Assembly (NCBI RefSeq): GCF_016863095.1 | Contig: NZ_BOOF01000043.1 | Coordinates: forward strand, 35,050-99,049 | Direction: 5' to 3' | From: Microbispora siamensis | Lineage (GTDB): Bacteria; Actinomycetota; Actinomycetes; Streptosporangiales; Streptosporangiaceae | Length of the DNA: 64,000 bases | Part shown: positions 42,876-52,098 of the stretch, piece after piece | How positions within the stretch are numbered: the stretch's first letter is position 1 | Layout: every line of letters begins with the position of its first letter | The notes under the pieces: model-generated | Seen by the model: the letters and a program-made list of their open reading frames with translations, nothing else | What the model was told of the DNA's origin: nothing | Databases searched by the model: none | Position numbers and translations under genes: made by a program

Positions 42876-43502
42876 TTACAGCACCCTGCCACGCCGGGCG
42901 GCGCGGGCGTAGTCGTGCAGGGATACGCCGATTGTCGGCCGCTGACGCAGGAACTCATCGACGATGCTCTCGACCACGTCCGAGTAGGTGATGTGCCAGT
43001 GGCCCAGCCCGTGCAGAGCGCTCTCGACGCAGGCGGCGTTCTCACTGGACAGCATGTCACGCATGACCCCGAGCAGCACCTCGTCGATCCTGTGCGCGAC
43101 GGGGTCATCCGGCCTGCCCCAGGTGGGAAAGACGTCCCACCACATGTAGCAGATGGTATTCAGGGCATTTTCCACCGAGTCGCCGTTCTCGCCGTGACTC
43201 AACACGTTCTGACACAGGGGTTCGAACAACTGGGCGTACAACCGCCCGATCGCGGCGGCGCACCGGACTCGCAGGTCCTCGGGCACGGACGGGTTGTACA
43301 GCTCGCGGAACAGCCCGGAGTCGCCCGCAAGGAACCACAGGCCATCCGCGATCTGCCGGGTCGAGTACGTCTCCGCCACCCGACCGGCGGCGTTGAGGAA
43401 TTCCGTTAGCGAGAGCACGGTGTCGAGGGGCTCGTCCAGGAAGTCGCCGTCGTCCCGCAGGACGAACATGCGCTGAGTCCACGCTTCGAGATCGATTGCC
43501 AC
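42876..43502 (-). CDS. protein of unknown function
   Basis: The 208-residue acidic protein starts at GTG 43502 (MAIDLEAWTQRMFVL). It is mostly helical without signal or membrane segments and contains Cys and Trp clusters (NTICYMWWDVFPTWG, HGLGHWHITYSDVV). Its ending is ARAARRGRVL. No family is recognised. Single-gene small proteins of this type scattered in actinomycetes sometimes act as immunity-like partners, but nothing here shows that. The base composition is slightly less G+C-rich than in the neighbours. Confidence 0.65.
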   Translation of the reverse strand: MAIDLEAWTQRMFVLRDDGDFLDEPLDTVLSLTEFLNAAGRVAETYSTRQIADGLWFLAGDSGLFRELYNPSVPEDLRVRCAAAIGRLYAQLFEPLCQNVLSHGENGDSVENALNTICYMWWDVFPTWGRPDDPVAHRIDEVLLGVMRDMLSSENAACVESALHGLGHWHITYSDVVESIVDEFLRQRPTIGVSLHDYARAARRGRVL

Positions 43503-43531
43503 CCCCGGACTGTCTCATCCCGCCGAGGGCA

Positions 43532-43705
43532 TGCATAGCTGCTGGCGGTCTTGGCGCTCACGCCGGCGAGGATGTCTGCGTCACCACCAACGGCCACGGG
43601 GGCTACGTCAAGGCCTCCTTCATCGTGCAGGGTTGCGACCGCGGCACCTTCGGCTCCGACTGCGGCCCCTGGAGCATCCCTACCTCTGTCAAGGTCCCCC
43701 TCTAA
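43532..43705 (+). pseudogene. remnant of a small secreted protein
   Basis: In frame, residues IAAGGLGAHAG look like the end of a signal peptide with an A-H-A cleavage site, followed by EDVCVTTNGHGGYVKASF and GCDRGTFGSDCGPWSI before a stop at 43703-43705. No start codon with a normal signal peptide n-region precedes it; the 5' part is missing or overwritten. The rest of the gap 43503-43968 shows nothing I can assign. Confidence 0.4.
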
Positions 43706-43968
43706 CGGCTCGTCGCAACGTGACTGCCGTGCCGTCGGAGGAAGATCCCACGATGTGATGGCCATCAGAGACTTCAACTCTCGGCCTACCGTCAAAGCCC
43801 CGCTTTCGCCCGCGCCCCGGGGACGGGTCTGTCGATGGCTCTACGGTTCTCGCTCGGGGATCTGCTCGGTCCCGTCGCCCGGAATCTCCTGTGAGGAGCC
43901 GGGCGTTCCCTGAAACCCCCAGAGCCGATGCCGGCGCTGCTCCCGCGTCATGTTCACCAGCCATTCGG

Positions 43969-44850
43969 CTAAGGCGCGACGGTGAGGTACGTCAGCCGTT
44001 CGAGGAGATCCCGGCCCCGGCTGTCCACGGGGTTGTAGACGACCAGGCGCGCCCCGGGCTGGTCCGCCAGCCAGAGTGTGGTGGACGCGAGGCGGAGACG
44101 GCCGACCACGGGATGGCGGAAGTTCTTGATCTTCGAGGAGTTCGAGGCGACGTCGTGCCGGTCCCACAGCCGGCGGAACTCCTCGGACCGTCCGTACAGC
44201 TCGTCGACCAGGGCCTGCCAGGCGGGATCGCCGACGTGCGCGGCGAAGTTCCTGCGGAACCTTGCGACGCACTGCGTGCCGGTCTCGGTGTCGTAGCCGC
44301 CCACCAGCTCGCGTATCGACCGTTCGACGAACAGCAGCCACAGCATGTTGCGGCGGTGCGGTGGCAGCCGGGCGAAGTCACCCATCAGCGTGGCGCAGGA
44401 ACGGTTCCACGCCAGGAGGTCGTACCGGGCGGAGACGGCGTAGGCGGGCAGCGGGTCGAGGCCGTCGAGGATGGCCGACAGCGACGCGGCGATGACCTCG
44501 TCCTCGCTGACGACGGTGGGTGCGGGCAGTCCCGCCAGGGTGAACAGATGGCCGACCTCGTCGTTGTCCAGCCGCAGCGCCCGGGCGACCGCGTCGATCA
44601 CCTGGGCCGAGACGTTGATCGGCCGCCCCTGCTCCAGCCAGGTGTACCAGGTCACTCCGACGCCGGCGAGCTGGGCGACCTCCTCCCGGCGCAGGCCGGG
44701 CGCCCTGCGGCGCCCCGTGGACGGCAGGCCCACCGCTTCCGGCGCGAGCCGGTCCCGTCTCGACCGCAGGAAGGCGCCGAGCTCCTGCCGCCGCGCGGCG
44801 TCGGCGTCCCGACGTGCTCCCGGCCCGATGCCGGGGCTCGTGACCGTCAC
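43969..44850 (-). CDS. XRE-family regulator with MmyB-like ligand-binding domain
   Basis: The 293-residue protein starts at GTG 44850. An N-terminal HTH (LRREEVAQLAGVGVTWYTWL, about 52-71) is followed by an MmyB-like C-terminal domain (LSAILDGLDPLPAYAVSAR ... YDLLAWN ... FRRLWDRHDV). The latter type binds fatty-acid-like ligands in the Chloroflexus protein of known structure. It is divergent from an MFS efflux gene (102 bp between), which it likely controls. Confidence 0.88.
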   Translation of the reverse strand: MTVTSPGIGPGARRDADAARRQELGAFLRSRRDRLAPEAVGLPSTGRRRAPGLRREEVAQLAGVGVTWYTWLEQGRPINVSAQVIDAVARALRLDNDEVGHLFTLAGLPAPTVVSEDEVIAASLSAILDGLDPLPAYAVSARYDLLAWNRSCATLMGDFARLPPHRRNMLWLLFVERSIRELVGGYDTETGTQCVARFRRNFAAHVGDPAWQALVDELYGRSEEFRRLWDRHDVASNSSKIKNFRHPVVGRLRLASTTLWLADQPGARLVVYNPVDSRGRDLLERLTYLTVAP

Positions 44851-44952
44851 GATGCCAGCATGCCGCCCTCGGCGGCACGGAACCAGGGGTGTGCCAGTAC
44901 CAGGATCAACCGGCTTCTGGCACCAGGTTGGAGAACCGGGCACCGTGCACGC

Positions 44953-46368
44953 ATGGCAGTCACCGTCCCCACCTCAGCCGGCGAGGTCACGCGACCAGGC
45001 CGTTGGCTTCTCCCCGTCATCCTGCTGGGATACGTCCTCAACATCGTCGACGTGTTCGTCGTCAACGTCGCGCTGCCCACCCTCTCCCGCACCCTCGGCG
45101 CCGGTCCGGCCGAGCTGGAGCTGGTGGTCGCCGGCTACACCGTCGCCTACGCCTGCCTCCTGGTCATCGGCGGGCGGCTCGGTGACGCTTACGGACGCCA
45201 GAGGCTGTTCGTCACGGGAATGACGGGCTTCACCGTCACCTCGGCGATCTGCGGGCTCGCGCCGAACGCCGCGCTGCTGATCGTCGCGCGGGTCCTCCAG
45301 GGCGGCACCGCCGCCCTCATGGTGCCGCAGGTGCTGGCCACGATCCAGGTCTTCTACCAGGGCGCGGCACGCCGGCGGGCCATCGGGATCTTCGGCGCGA
45401 CGCTGGGCGTCTCGGCGGCCGCCGGGCAGATCCTCGGCGGGCTGGTGGTGTCCGCCGACCTCTTCGGCCTGTCCTGGCGGCCCATCTTCCTCGTCAACAT
45501 CCCGATCGGTCTTCTGGGCATCCTCGCCGCCCGTCGCGTCGTCCCGGAGAGCCGCGCGTCCAGGGCCCTGTCCGTCGACTGGCCGGGCACCGCACTGCTC
45601 GCCACCACCGTCCTGCTGCTCATGCTGCCCCTGACCCTCGGCCGGGACGAGAACTGGCCGCTGTGGTGCTGGGTGTTCCTGGCCGCGGTGCCGTTCGCCG
45701 TGGCCGGCTTCGCCGTCGTGCAGTCGCGTGAGGAGCGTCACGGCAGGGCGCCGCTGCTGCCGCCGTCCCTGCTGCGCGCGCCGAGCATGCGGCGCGGCCT
45801 GCTGACGACGCTGGCCTTCTTCCCCGCGTTCGGCGGCATGATCCTGACGACCACGATCTCACTCCAATACGGCATGCACCTGGGGCCCCTGGAGTCGGGC
45901 CTCACCTACATCCCCTACGCCATCGCCTTCCTGACCGCCTCGCTGCTGTGCCCCCGGCTGGTCCCCAGGTTCGGCACGTACGTGACCGTCGCCGGCGCTC
46001 TCCTGCTCGCCGTGGGTTTCGCCGTCACGGCCCTGCAGGCCTGGTCGGACTACGACGGCCTGACCCCGCTGTCGCCGGCGCCCGCGCTGGTGGTGATCGG
46101 CTTCGGCCAGGGGCTGATCGCGATCCCCCTGACCGGCCTGGTCCTCATCGGCGTCCCTCCGGAACGGGCTGGGGTGGCCAGCGGCGTGCTGACCACCACC
46201 CAGCAGACCGCGACGGCGCTGGGCGTCGCGGGCATCGGCACCCTGTTCTTCTCGGTGGCCGCAGGACACGGGTTCGGCTCCGCCACCGTCGCCGCGGAAC
46301 TGGTCGAGGCCGCCCTCGCACTGGTCACCGCCGTAGCCGCCTGCACCCTCCCGAGGCGGCAGTCGTGA
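44953..46368 (+). CDS. MFS efflux transporter (DHA2, 14-helix type)
   Basis: The 471-residue protein has about 14 helices with YVLNIVDVFVVNVALPTL, the GGRLGDAYGRQRLF loop and RVLQGGTAALMVPQV, typical of the EmrB/QacA-like drug antiporters. ATG 44953 is the start. It lies divergent to the XRE/MmyB-like regulator, a common regulator-pump pair. The stop is 22 bp from the convergent deoA stop. It marks the right end of the accessory block. Confidence 0.9.
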   Translation: MAVTVPTSAGEVTRPGRWLLPVILLGYVLNIVDVFVVNVALPTLSRTLGAGPAELELVVAGYTVAYACLLVIGGRLGDAYGRQRLFVTGMTGFTVTSAICGLAPNAALLIVARVLQGGTAALMVPQVLATIQVFYQGAARRRAIGIFGATLGVSAAAGQILGGLVVSADLFGLSWRPIFLVNIPIGLLGILAARRVVPESRASRALSVDWPGTALLATTVLLLMLPLTLGRDENWPLWCWVFLAAVPFAVAGFAVVQSREERHGRAPLLPPSLLRAPSMRRGLLTTLAFFPAFGGMILTTTISLQYGMHLGPLESGLTYIPYAIAFLTASLLCPRLVPRFGTYVTVAGALLLAVGFAVTALQAWSDYDGLTPLSPAPALVVIGFGQGLIAIPLTGLVLIGVPPERAGVASGVLTTTQQTATALGVAGIGTLFFSVAAGHGFGSATVAAELVEAALALVTAVAACTLPRRQS

Positions 46369-46390
46369 GGTCCGCCTCCGAGCGGGCCGG

Positions 46391-47677
46391 TCAGGCGGTG
46401 AGGCGGTCGATCACCAGCGGGAGCAGGCCGGCGCCGTCCTGGTCGCCGATCTCGTACGCCCCCTCAAGTGCCTGGAGGGCCCGGTCGAACCGGCCGGCCT
46501 CGTCGGCGTACAGGGTCATCAGCGGGGCTCCGGCGCGCACCGTCTCGCCGGGCTTGGCGTGCAGGACGATGCCCGCGCCCGCCGACACCGGGTCCTCCTT
46601 GCGGGCCCGTCCGGCGCCGAGCCGCCAGGCCGCCAGGCCGACCTTGAGCGCGTCGAGCGTGCGCAGCGTGCCCGAGGCGGGGGCGGTGACCACGGCCGAC
46701 TCGGCGGCCGCCGGCAGCGGCGCGTCCGGATCGCCGCCCTGGGCGACGATCATGCGCCGCCAGGCGTCCATCGCCGAGCCGTCCTTCAGCGCCTCCTCCG
46801 GGTCCCTGGCACCCGGGACGGCGGCGGCCTCCAGCATCTCCCTGGCCAGCCGTACGGTGAGTTCGACCACGTCGGCGGGGCCGCCACCGGCGAGCACCTC
46901 GACGGCCTCCTCGACCTCGAGCGCGTTGCCTACCTTCAGACCGAGCGGCCGGTCCATCGCGGTCAGCAGGGCGACCGTGCGCACCCCGGCGTCGGTGCCG
47001 AGCTCGACCATCGTCCGCGCCAGCTCCCGGGCGTCGTCCACGTTCTTCATGAACGCGCCCGAACCGGCCTTCACGTCGAGCACGAGCGACCCCGTGCCCT
47101 CGGCGATCTTCTTGGACATGATCGAGGAGGCGATCAGCGGGATCGACTCGACCGTGCCGGTGACGTCGCGCAGCGCGTAGAGCTTCTTGTCGGCCGGCGC
47201 GAGGCCCGCGCCCGCCGCGCACACGACCGCCCCGGCCGAGCGGATCACGGCGAGCATCTCGTCGTTCGACAGCGACGCCCGCCAGCCGGGGATCGACTCC
47301 AGCTTGTCCAGCGTGCCGCCGGTGTGCCCGAGGCCCCGCCCGGACAGCTGCGGCACGTACGCGCCGCAGGCGGCGACCAGCGGGGCCAGTGGCAGGGTGA
47401 TCTTGTCGCCGACCCCGCCGGTGGAGTGCTTGTCGGCCGTGGGCCGGTCGAGGGAGGACCAGTCCATCCGCTCCCCCGACCTGATCATGGCCTGGGTCCA
47501 GTCCGCGATCTCCCTGCGGTTCATGCCGTTGAGCAGGATCGCCATCAGCAGCGCCGACATCTGCTCGTCGGCCACCTCGCCCCGCGTGTACGCGTCGATC
47601 ACCCAGTCGATCTGGGCGGTCGACAGCTCACCGCGGTCGCGCTTGGCGATGATGACCTCGATCGCGTCGAACCCCAC
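46391..47677 (-). CDS. deoA: thymidine phosphorylase
   Basis: The 428-residue enzyme converts thymidine or deoxyuridine and phosphate to base and deoxyribose 1-phosphate. Family marks are DKHSTGGVGDKITLPLAPLV (phosphate loop), SGRGLGHTGGTLDKL, MSKKIAEGT and VKAGSGAFMK. GTG 47677 is the start, with AAGGGGG upstream. It follows cytidine deaminase by nine bases. It is the last gene of the nucleoside uptake and salvage operon. The length is normal. Confidence 0.96.
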   Translation of the reverse strand: MGFDAIEVIIAKRDRGELSTAQIDWVIDAYTRGEVADEQMSALLMAILLNGMNRREIADWTQAMIRSGERMDWSSLDRPTADKHSTGGVGDKITLPLAPLVAACGAYVPQLSGRGLGHTGGTLDKLESIPGWRASLSNDEMLAVIRSAGAVVCAAGAGLAPADKKLYALRDVTGTVESIPLIASSIMSKKIAEGTGSLVLDVKAGSGAFMKNVDDARELARTMVELGTDAGVRTVALLTAMDRPLGLKVGNALEVEEAVEVLAGGGPADVVELTVRLAREMLEAAAVPGARDPEEALKDGSAMDAWRRMIVAQGGDPDAPLPAAAESAVVTAPASGTLRTLDALKVGLAAWRLGAGRARKEDPVSAGAGIVLHAKPGETVRAGAPLMTLYADEAGRFDRALQALEGAYEIGDQDGAGLLPLVIDRLTA

Positions 47678-47686
47678 ACTTCCCCC

Positions 47687-48076
47687 TTATCGCGACAAAT
47701 CATCCGGGCCGAAGGCGAACGGCAGGAAGTCGACCATCCGCATCGGCCCGTCGGGCGTCTCCACCAGCAGGTCCCGCCCGCCGTGCTCGAACAGCAGCTG
47801 GCGGCAGCGGCCGCACGGCATCAGCAGCTCGCCGTGGCCGTCCACGCAGGTGAAGGCCACCAGCCTGCCGCCGCCGCTCGCGTGCAGCGCCGAGACCAGC
47901 CCGCACTCGGCGCACAGCCCCACGCCGTACGAGGCGTTCTCCACGTTGCAGCCGGTCACGACCCGGCCGTCGTCGACGAGCGCCGCCGCCCCCACCGGAA
48001 ACTTCGAATACGGCGCGTACGCGTGGGTCATGGCCTCGCGGGCCGCGACCCGCAGCGCCTCCCAGTCGATGCTCAT
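47687..48076 (-). CDS. cdd: cytidine deaminase
   Basis: The 129-residue enzyme converts (deoxy)cytidine to (deoxy)uridine, which DeoA can then use in the deoxy form. Zinc ligands Cys55, Cys88 and Cys91 and catalytic Glu57 (CAE, PCGRC) are all present. It is the short tetrameric type. ATG 48076 overlaps the stop of the upstream permease by four bases, showing translational coupling with transport. Confidence 0.96.
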   Translation of the reverse strand: MSIDWEALRVAAREAMTHAYAPYSKFPVGAAALVDDGRVVTGCNVENASYGVGLCAECGLVSALHASGGGRLVAFTCVDGHGELLMPCGRCRQLLFEHGGRDLLVETPDGPMRMVDFLPFAFGPDDLSR

Positions 48077-49344
48077 TTCGCCTGCCCCCTTCGATACGGG
48101 ACGCCGTCCGCCGCCGGCATGCGCAGCCGCTGTGAGGCCAGCGACAGCACCAGCAGCGTGGTCAGGTGGGGGGTGAACGAGGTGAACTGCTCCGGCACCG
48201 TGTCCGTCACGGCGAACACCACGAACACCGCGATCGCCACGACCCCGGTGATCAGGGCCGCGACCCCGCGCCGCTGCCGTACGAGCTGGTAGACCGCCAC
48301 CGCGACGAGCAGCAGCGCGACGACGAGCAGCAGCGCGTGCACCGAGATGCCGCCCTGGCGGAGCTGCAGCGCGTCGGTGTAGCCGAACAGCGCCGCGCCA
48401 CCGGCGAGCCCGCCGGGACGCCAGTTGCCGAAGATCATGGCGGCGAGGCCGATGTAGCCGCGCCCGCCCGTCTGCCCGTCACGGTAGATCCCCGCGGCCA
48501 CCAGCGACAGAAACGCGCCGCCGAGCCCGGCGAGCACGCCGGAGATGATCACGGCGGCCCACTTGTACAGGTAGACGTTGACGCCCAGGGACTCCGCCGC
48601 GACCGGACGCTCGCCGCACGCCCGCAGCCGCAGGCCGAACGGCGTGCGCCACAGGATGTAGAACGACAGCGGGACCAGCAGGATCGCCAGGATCGTGAAC
48701 CAGGACACGCCCTGGGTGATGCCCCGCAGCACGCCCGCGAAGTCCGACAGCACGAACCAGTGCTTGGCCTCGACGGTCCGCAGCGGGTCGTCGAGGAAGC
48801 TCAGGCTCACCGTGCCCATCTTCGGCAGCGGCGGCGAGTTCTTCGTCCCGCCGCCCGGCATGCCGTTGAAGACGAGCTGGGACAGGTACTGGGTGAAGCC
48901 GACGCCGACGATGTTGATCGCCACGCCGGAGATGATGTGGTCGACGCCGAAGGTCACGGTCGCGACGGCGTGGATCACCGCGCCCAGCGCCCCGCCGACG
49001 GCGCCGGCGACCACGCCCGCCCAGGGGCTGTGGAACTGGAGGGCGCCCCAGGCCCCGAACCAGGTGCCGAGCACCATCATGCCTTCGAGGCCGATGTTGA
49101 CCACGCCGGCCCGCTCCGACCACAGGCCGCCGAGGCCGGCGAGCCCGATCGGCACGGCGAGGCCGAGCGCGGCGCTGACCGTGCCCGCCGAGGTGATGTC
49201 GTTCGCGCCGGTCACCAGCCGCGCGATCGACAGCAGCACCACCAGCCCGGCCAGGCCGAGCAGGAGCACCGGCGCCGACAGCCGGAAGCGCCGCGCCGGG
49301 GGCGTCTCGACCGGGCGTTCGACCGGGAGGTCCGTCGCCGTCAT
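48073..49344 (-). CDS. nucleoside ABC transporter permease 2 (BMP-dependent type)
   Basis: The 423-residue protein has about ten helices of the branched-chain-like permease fold. GLGGLWSERAGVVNIGLEGM and LGAVIHAVATVTFGVDHIISG are characteristic of the second permease of BMP-dependent nucleoside importers (YufQ/NupQ type). It carries a long N-terminal Thr/Pro-rich tail. It begins 28 bp after permease 1 and overlaps cdd by four bases. Confidence 0.92.
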   Translation of the reverse strand: MTATDLPVERPVETPPARRFRLSAPVLLLGLAGLVVLLSIARLVTGANDITSAGTVSAALGLAVPIGLAGLGGLWSERAGVVNIGLEGMMVLGTWFGAWGALQFHSPWAGVVAGAVGGALGAVIHAVATVTFGVDHIISGVAINIVGVGFTQYLSQLVFNGMPGGGTKNSPPLPKMGTVSLSFLDDPLRTVEAKHWFVLSDFAGVLRGITQGVSWFTILAILLVPLSFYILWRTPFGLRLRACGERPVAAESLGVNVYLYKWAAVIISGVLAGLGGAFLSLVAAGIYRDGQTGGRGYIGLAAMIFGNWRPGGLAGGAALFGYTDALQLRQGGISVHALLLVVALLLVAVAVYQLVRQRRGVAALITGVVAIAVFVVFAVTDTVPEQFTSFTPHLTTLLVLSLASQRLRMPAADGVPYRRGQAK

Positions 49345-49372
49345 GCCGTCTCCTCGATTCCGTCCGGCCCTG

Positions 49373-50503
49373 TCATGCCGCCGCCTCCGCCTTCGGCGCC
49401 TCCTGCGGCGCGGCGAGCTCGCGGCTGACCCTGCGCTGCTCGGCGACGATCCGGTAGCGGTGGACCAGCTCGTACGCGATGATCACGGAGAGCACGACGA
49501 CGCCCTGCATGATCTGGACGATCTCCTTGGAGATGTCGAGCAGCTGGAGCTGGTTGGACGAGTTGTCCAGGAAGCTCCACAGCAACGCGCCGACGGCCAT
49601 GCCGACCGGGTTGTTGCGGCCGAGCAGGGCGATCGCGATGCCCGTGAAACCGAGGCCGGCGGGGAAGTTGTTGCTGTACTTGTAGGAGGCGCCGAGCAGT
49701 TCCGGCATGCCGATCAGACCGGCGACCGCCCCCGACATGACCATCGTGACGACGATCATCTTCTTCACGCTGACGCCGCTGGCCACCGCCGCAGACTCGG
49801 ACTTGCCGGTCGCCCGCAGCTCGAAGCCGAACCGGGTGCGGTTGAGCACGACCCAGTACGCGACGCCGAGCAGGACCGCGACCACGATGAACCCGTTGAC
49901 CAGCACCGGCGTGCCGGCGATGAGCGGGATGCCCGGCATGTGCGCGTCGTCGGGGATCGGCCTGGTGCCGAGGTCGTTGCCGGTCAGCACGCCGAAGTGC
50001 TCGCTGACCAGCCACGATCCGAGGCCGGTGGCGATCGCGTTGAGCATGATGGTCGAGATGACCTCGCTCACGCCCCGGTACACCCGGAGCAGACCGGCGA
50101 TCGCGGCCCACAGGGCGCCGACGACCACCGCGACGACGATCACGAGGACGATGTTGAGCACACCGGGCACCACGGCGGCGCCGCCGAGCCCGGCGGCGAC
50201 CACGGCCGCGAGCCGGTACTGGCCGTCCACGCCGATGTTGAAGAGGTTCATCCGGAAGCCGACGGCCACCGCCAGCGCGGAGATGTAGTACATGACCCCG
50301 GTGTTGAGGATCATGGCCATCGACCGCGGCTGGGTGCCGTAGTCCGCGAGGGTCGTGAACGCCTCCACGGGCGCCTTGCCCGCGACGAGCAGGACCACCG
50401 AGGTGATCAGCACCGCGAAGACGACCGCGATCACCGGCGCGGCGACGGCGAGCCAGCCGCCCAGCCGAACCCGGCCGAGCACCCGGTCGAGGAACCCGTT
50501 CAT
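49373..50503 (-). CDS. nucleoside ABC transporter permease 1 (BMP-dependent type)
   Basis: The 376-residue protein has about nine helices, with VGFRMNLFNIGVDGQYRLAA and FTGIAIALLGRNNPVGM, typical of the first permease (YufP/NupP type). Its ATG at 50503 overlaps the ATPase stop (50500-50502) by the ATGA arrangement. A charged C-terminal tail ends in an Ala/Glu-rich stretch. It forms the membrane channel with permease 2. Confidence 0.92.
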   Translation of the reverse strand: MNGFLDRVLGRVRLGGWLAVAAPVIAVVFAVLITSVVLLVAGKAPVEAFTTLADYGTQPRSMAMILNTGVMYYISALAVAVGFRMNLFNIGVDGQYRLAAVVAAGLGGAAVVPGVLNIVLVIVVAVVVGALWAAIAGLLRVYRGVSEVISTIMLNAIATGLGSWLVSEHFGVLTGNDLGTRPIPDDAHMPGIPLIAGTPVLVNGFIVVAVLLGVAYWVVLNRTRFGFELRATGKSESAAVASGVSVKKMIVVTMVMSGAVAGLIGMPELLGASYKYSNNFPAGLGFTGIAIALLGRNNPVGMAVGALLWSFLDNSSNQLQLLDISKEIVQIMQGVVVLSVIIAYELVHRYRIVAEQRRVSRELAAPQEAPKAEAAA

Positions 50504-52038
50504 ACCGTCTCCTCCCCGGCGCCGGTCATCGCCGAGCCCAGTTGCTCGGGGGTCACGTTCGCGGGATCGACGTCGGCGACGATCCTGCCGCGCAGGATCA
50601 CCTTGAGCGTGTCGGACAGCCCGATGAGCTCGTCGAGGTCCGCGGAGATCAGCAGCACGGCCAGCCCGGCGGCGCGCGCCGTGCGCAGATGGTCCCAGAT
50701 CGCCGCCTGCGCGCCGATGTCCACGCCGCGGGTGGGGTGGCTGGCGATGAGCAGCACGGGGTCGCCGCTCATCTCCCGCCCGACGATCAGCTTCTGCTGG
50801 TTGCCGCCGGACAGCGTGGCCGCGTCCACGTCGATGCCGGGGGTGCGCACGTCGTACTCCTCGACGATGCGCCGCGTGTCGGCCCGCGCGCCCGCGCGGT
50901 CGATCCACGGGCCTTTGACGTTGGGCCGGCGGGTCTGGTGGCCGAGGATGCGATTCTCCCAGAGCGGCGACTCCAGCAGCAGGCCGTGCCGGTGGCGGTC
51001 CTCGGGGATGTAGCCGATGCCGCCCGCGCGCCGCCTCAGCGTCGACCAATGGGAGATGTCGGCGCCGGCGAGCGTGAGGGCGCCCGCCTCGCAGGGGCGC
51101 ATGCCCATGATCGCCTCGACGAGCTCCGCCTGGCCGTTGCCCTCGACGCCCGCGATGCCGAGCACCTCGCCCTTGTGGATGTCGAAGCTCACGTTCTCGA
51201 CCACCGGCCGCCCGTCGCCGGTGCGCACGGTCAGGTCGCGTACGGACAGGGCGACGACGTCGGTGACGGTCGACTCGCGGGTCTCGGGGCTGGGCAGCTC
51301 GCTGCCGACCATGAGCTCGGCGAGCTTGCGGGAGGTCACGTCCCTGGGGTTCACGGTCGCCACGGTGGTGCCGCGCCGGATCACGGTGATCTCGTCGGCC
51401 ACCCGCAGGACCTCGTCCAGCTTGTGGGAGATGAACAGGATCGTCAGCCCCTCGCGGACCAGGCCGCGCAGGTTGTCGAACAGCTCGTCCACCTCGTGGG
51501 GCACGAGCACGGCGGTCGGCTCGTCCAGGATCAGGATGCGGGCGCCCCGGTAGAGCACCTTCAGGATCTCCACCCGCTGGCGGTCGCCGACCCCCAGGTC
51601 CTCCACCGGCACGTCCGGCCGAACGCCCAGGCCGTACGCGTCGGAGATCTTCTTGATCTTCTTCCGCGCGGCGGCGAAGTCGAGGGCGATGCCGCCGCGG
51701 CGCGGCTCGCTGCCCAGAACCACGTTCTCCAGCACGGTCAGGTTGTCGGCCAGCATGAAGTGCTGGTGGACCATGCCGATGCCGGCGTCGATGGCGTCTG
51801 CGGGGGTGTGGAAGCCCACGGGCGACCCGTTGACGCGGATCTCGCCCTCGTCGGGGCGCTGCATCCCGTACAGGATCTTCATCAGCGTGGACTTCCCCGC
51901 GCCGTTCTCGCCGACGATGGCGTGGATGTGCCCTTTGGCGACGCGGAGGTGGATGTCGCTGTTGGCGACGACTCCCGGGAACCTCTTGGTGATCCCGGTG
52001 AGTTCTACTGCGGGTTCCGTAACGGTCGCGGCGGTAAT
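50500..52038 (-). CDS. nucleoside ABC transporter ATPase with apparent ATT start
   Basis: The 512-residue double ATPase (YufO/NupO type) has Walker A VGENGAGKST in the first domain and VAGVEGNGQAEL in the second, with signatures VGDRQRVEIL and SGGNQQK. The sequence begins homologously with VELTGITKRFPG, but the first ATG in frame (51882) lies inside the P-loop region and cannot be the start. No ATG, GTG or TTG exists upstream in frame. ATT at 52038-52036 is five bases after a GAGGAGGAGG sequence and gives a typical N-terminus, M-T-A-A-T-V-T-E-P. I therefore annotate ATT as the start. A sequence error or mutation from ATG is the alternative. Confidence 0.85.
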   Translation of the reverse strand: MTAATVTEPAVELTGITKRFPGVVANSDIHLRVAKGHIHAIVGENGAGKSTLMKILYGMQRPDEGEIRVNGSPVGFHTPADAIDAGIGMVHQHFMLADNLTVLENVVLGSEPRRGGIALDFAAARKKIKKISDAYGLGVRPDVPVEDLGVGDRQRVEILKVLYRGARILILDEPTAVLVPHEVDELFDNLRGLVREGLTILFISHKLDEVLRVADEITVIRRGTTVATVNPRDVTSRKLAELMVGSELPSPETRESTVTDVVALSVRDLTVRTGDGRPVVENVSFDIHKGEVLGIAGVEGNGQAELVEAIMGMRPCEAGALTLAGADISHWSTLRRRAGGIGYIPEDRHRHGLLLESPLWENRILGHQTRRPNVKGPWIDRAGARADTRRIVEEYDVRTPGIDVDAATLSGGNQQKLIVGREMSGDPVLLIASHPTRGVDIGAQAAIWDHLRTARAAGLAVLLISADLDELIGLSDTLKVILRGRIVADVDPANVTPEQLGSAMTGAGEETV

Positions 52039-52043
52039 GTCGG

Positions 52044-52053
52044 CCTCCTCCTC
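52044..52053 (-). promoter_or_regulatory. strong ribosome-binding site before an ATT codon
   Basis: GAGGAGGAGG on the minus strand lies five bases (CCGAC) before the ATT at 52038. This is the strongest Shine-Dalgarno in the operon and decides the start of the ABC ATPase gene. Confidence 0.75.
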
Positions 52054-52098
52054 GCGGAGTGCCCGGTGACGGTCAAGTGATAGTGAGGGTAGAGCAAA

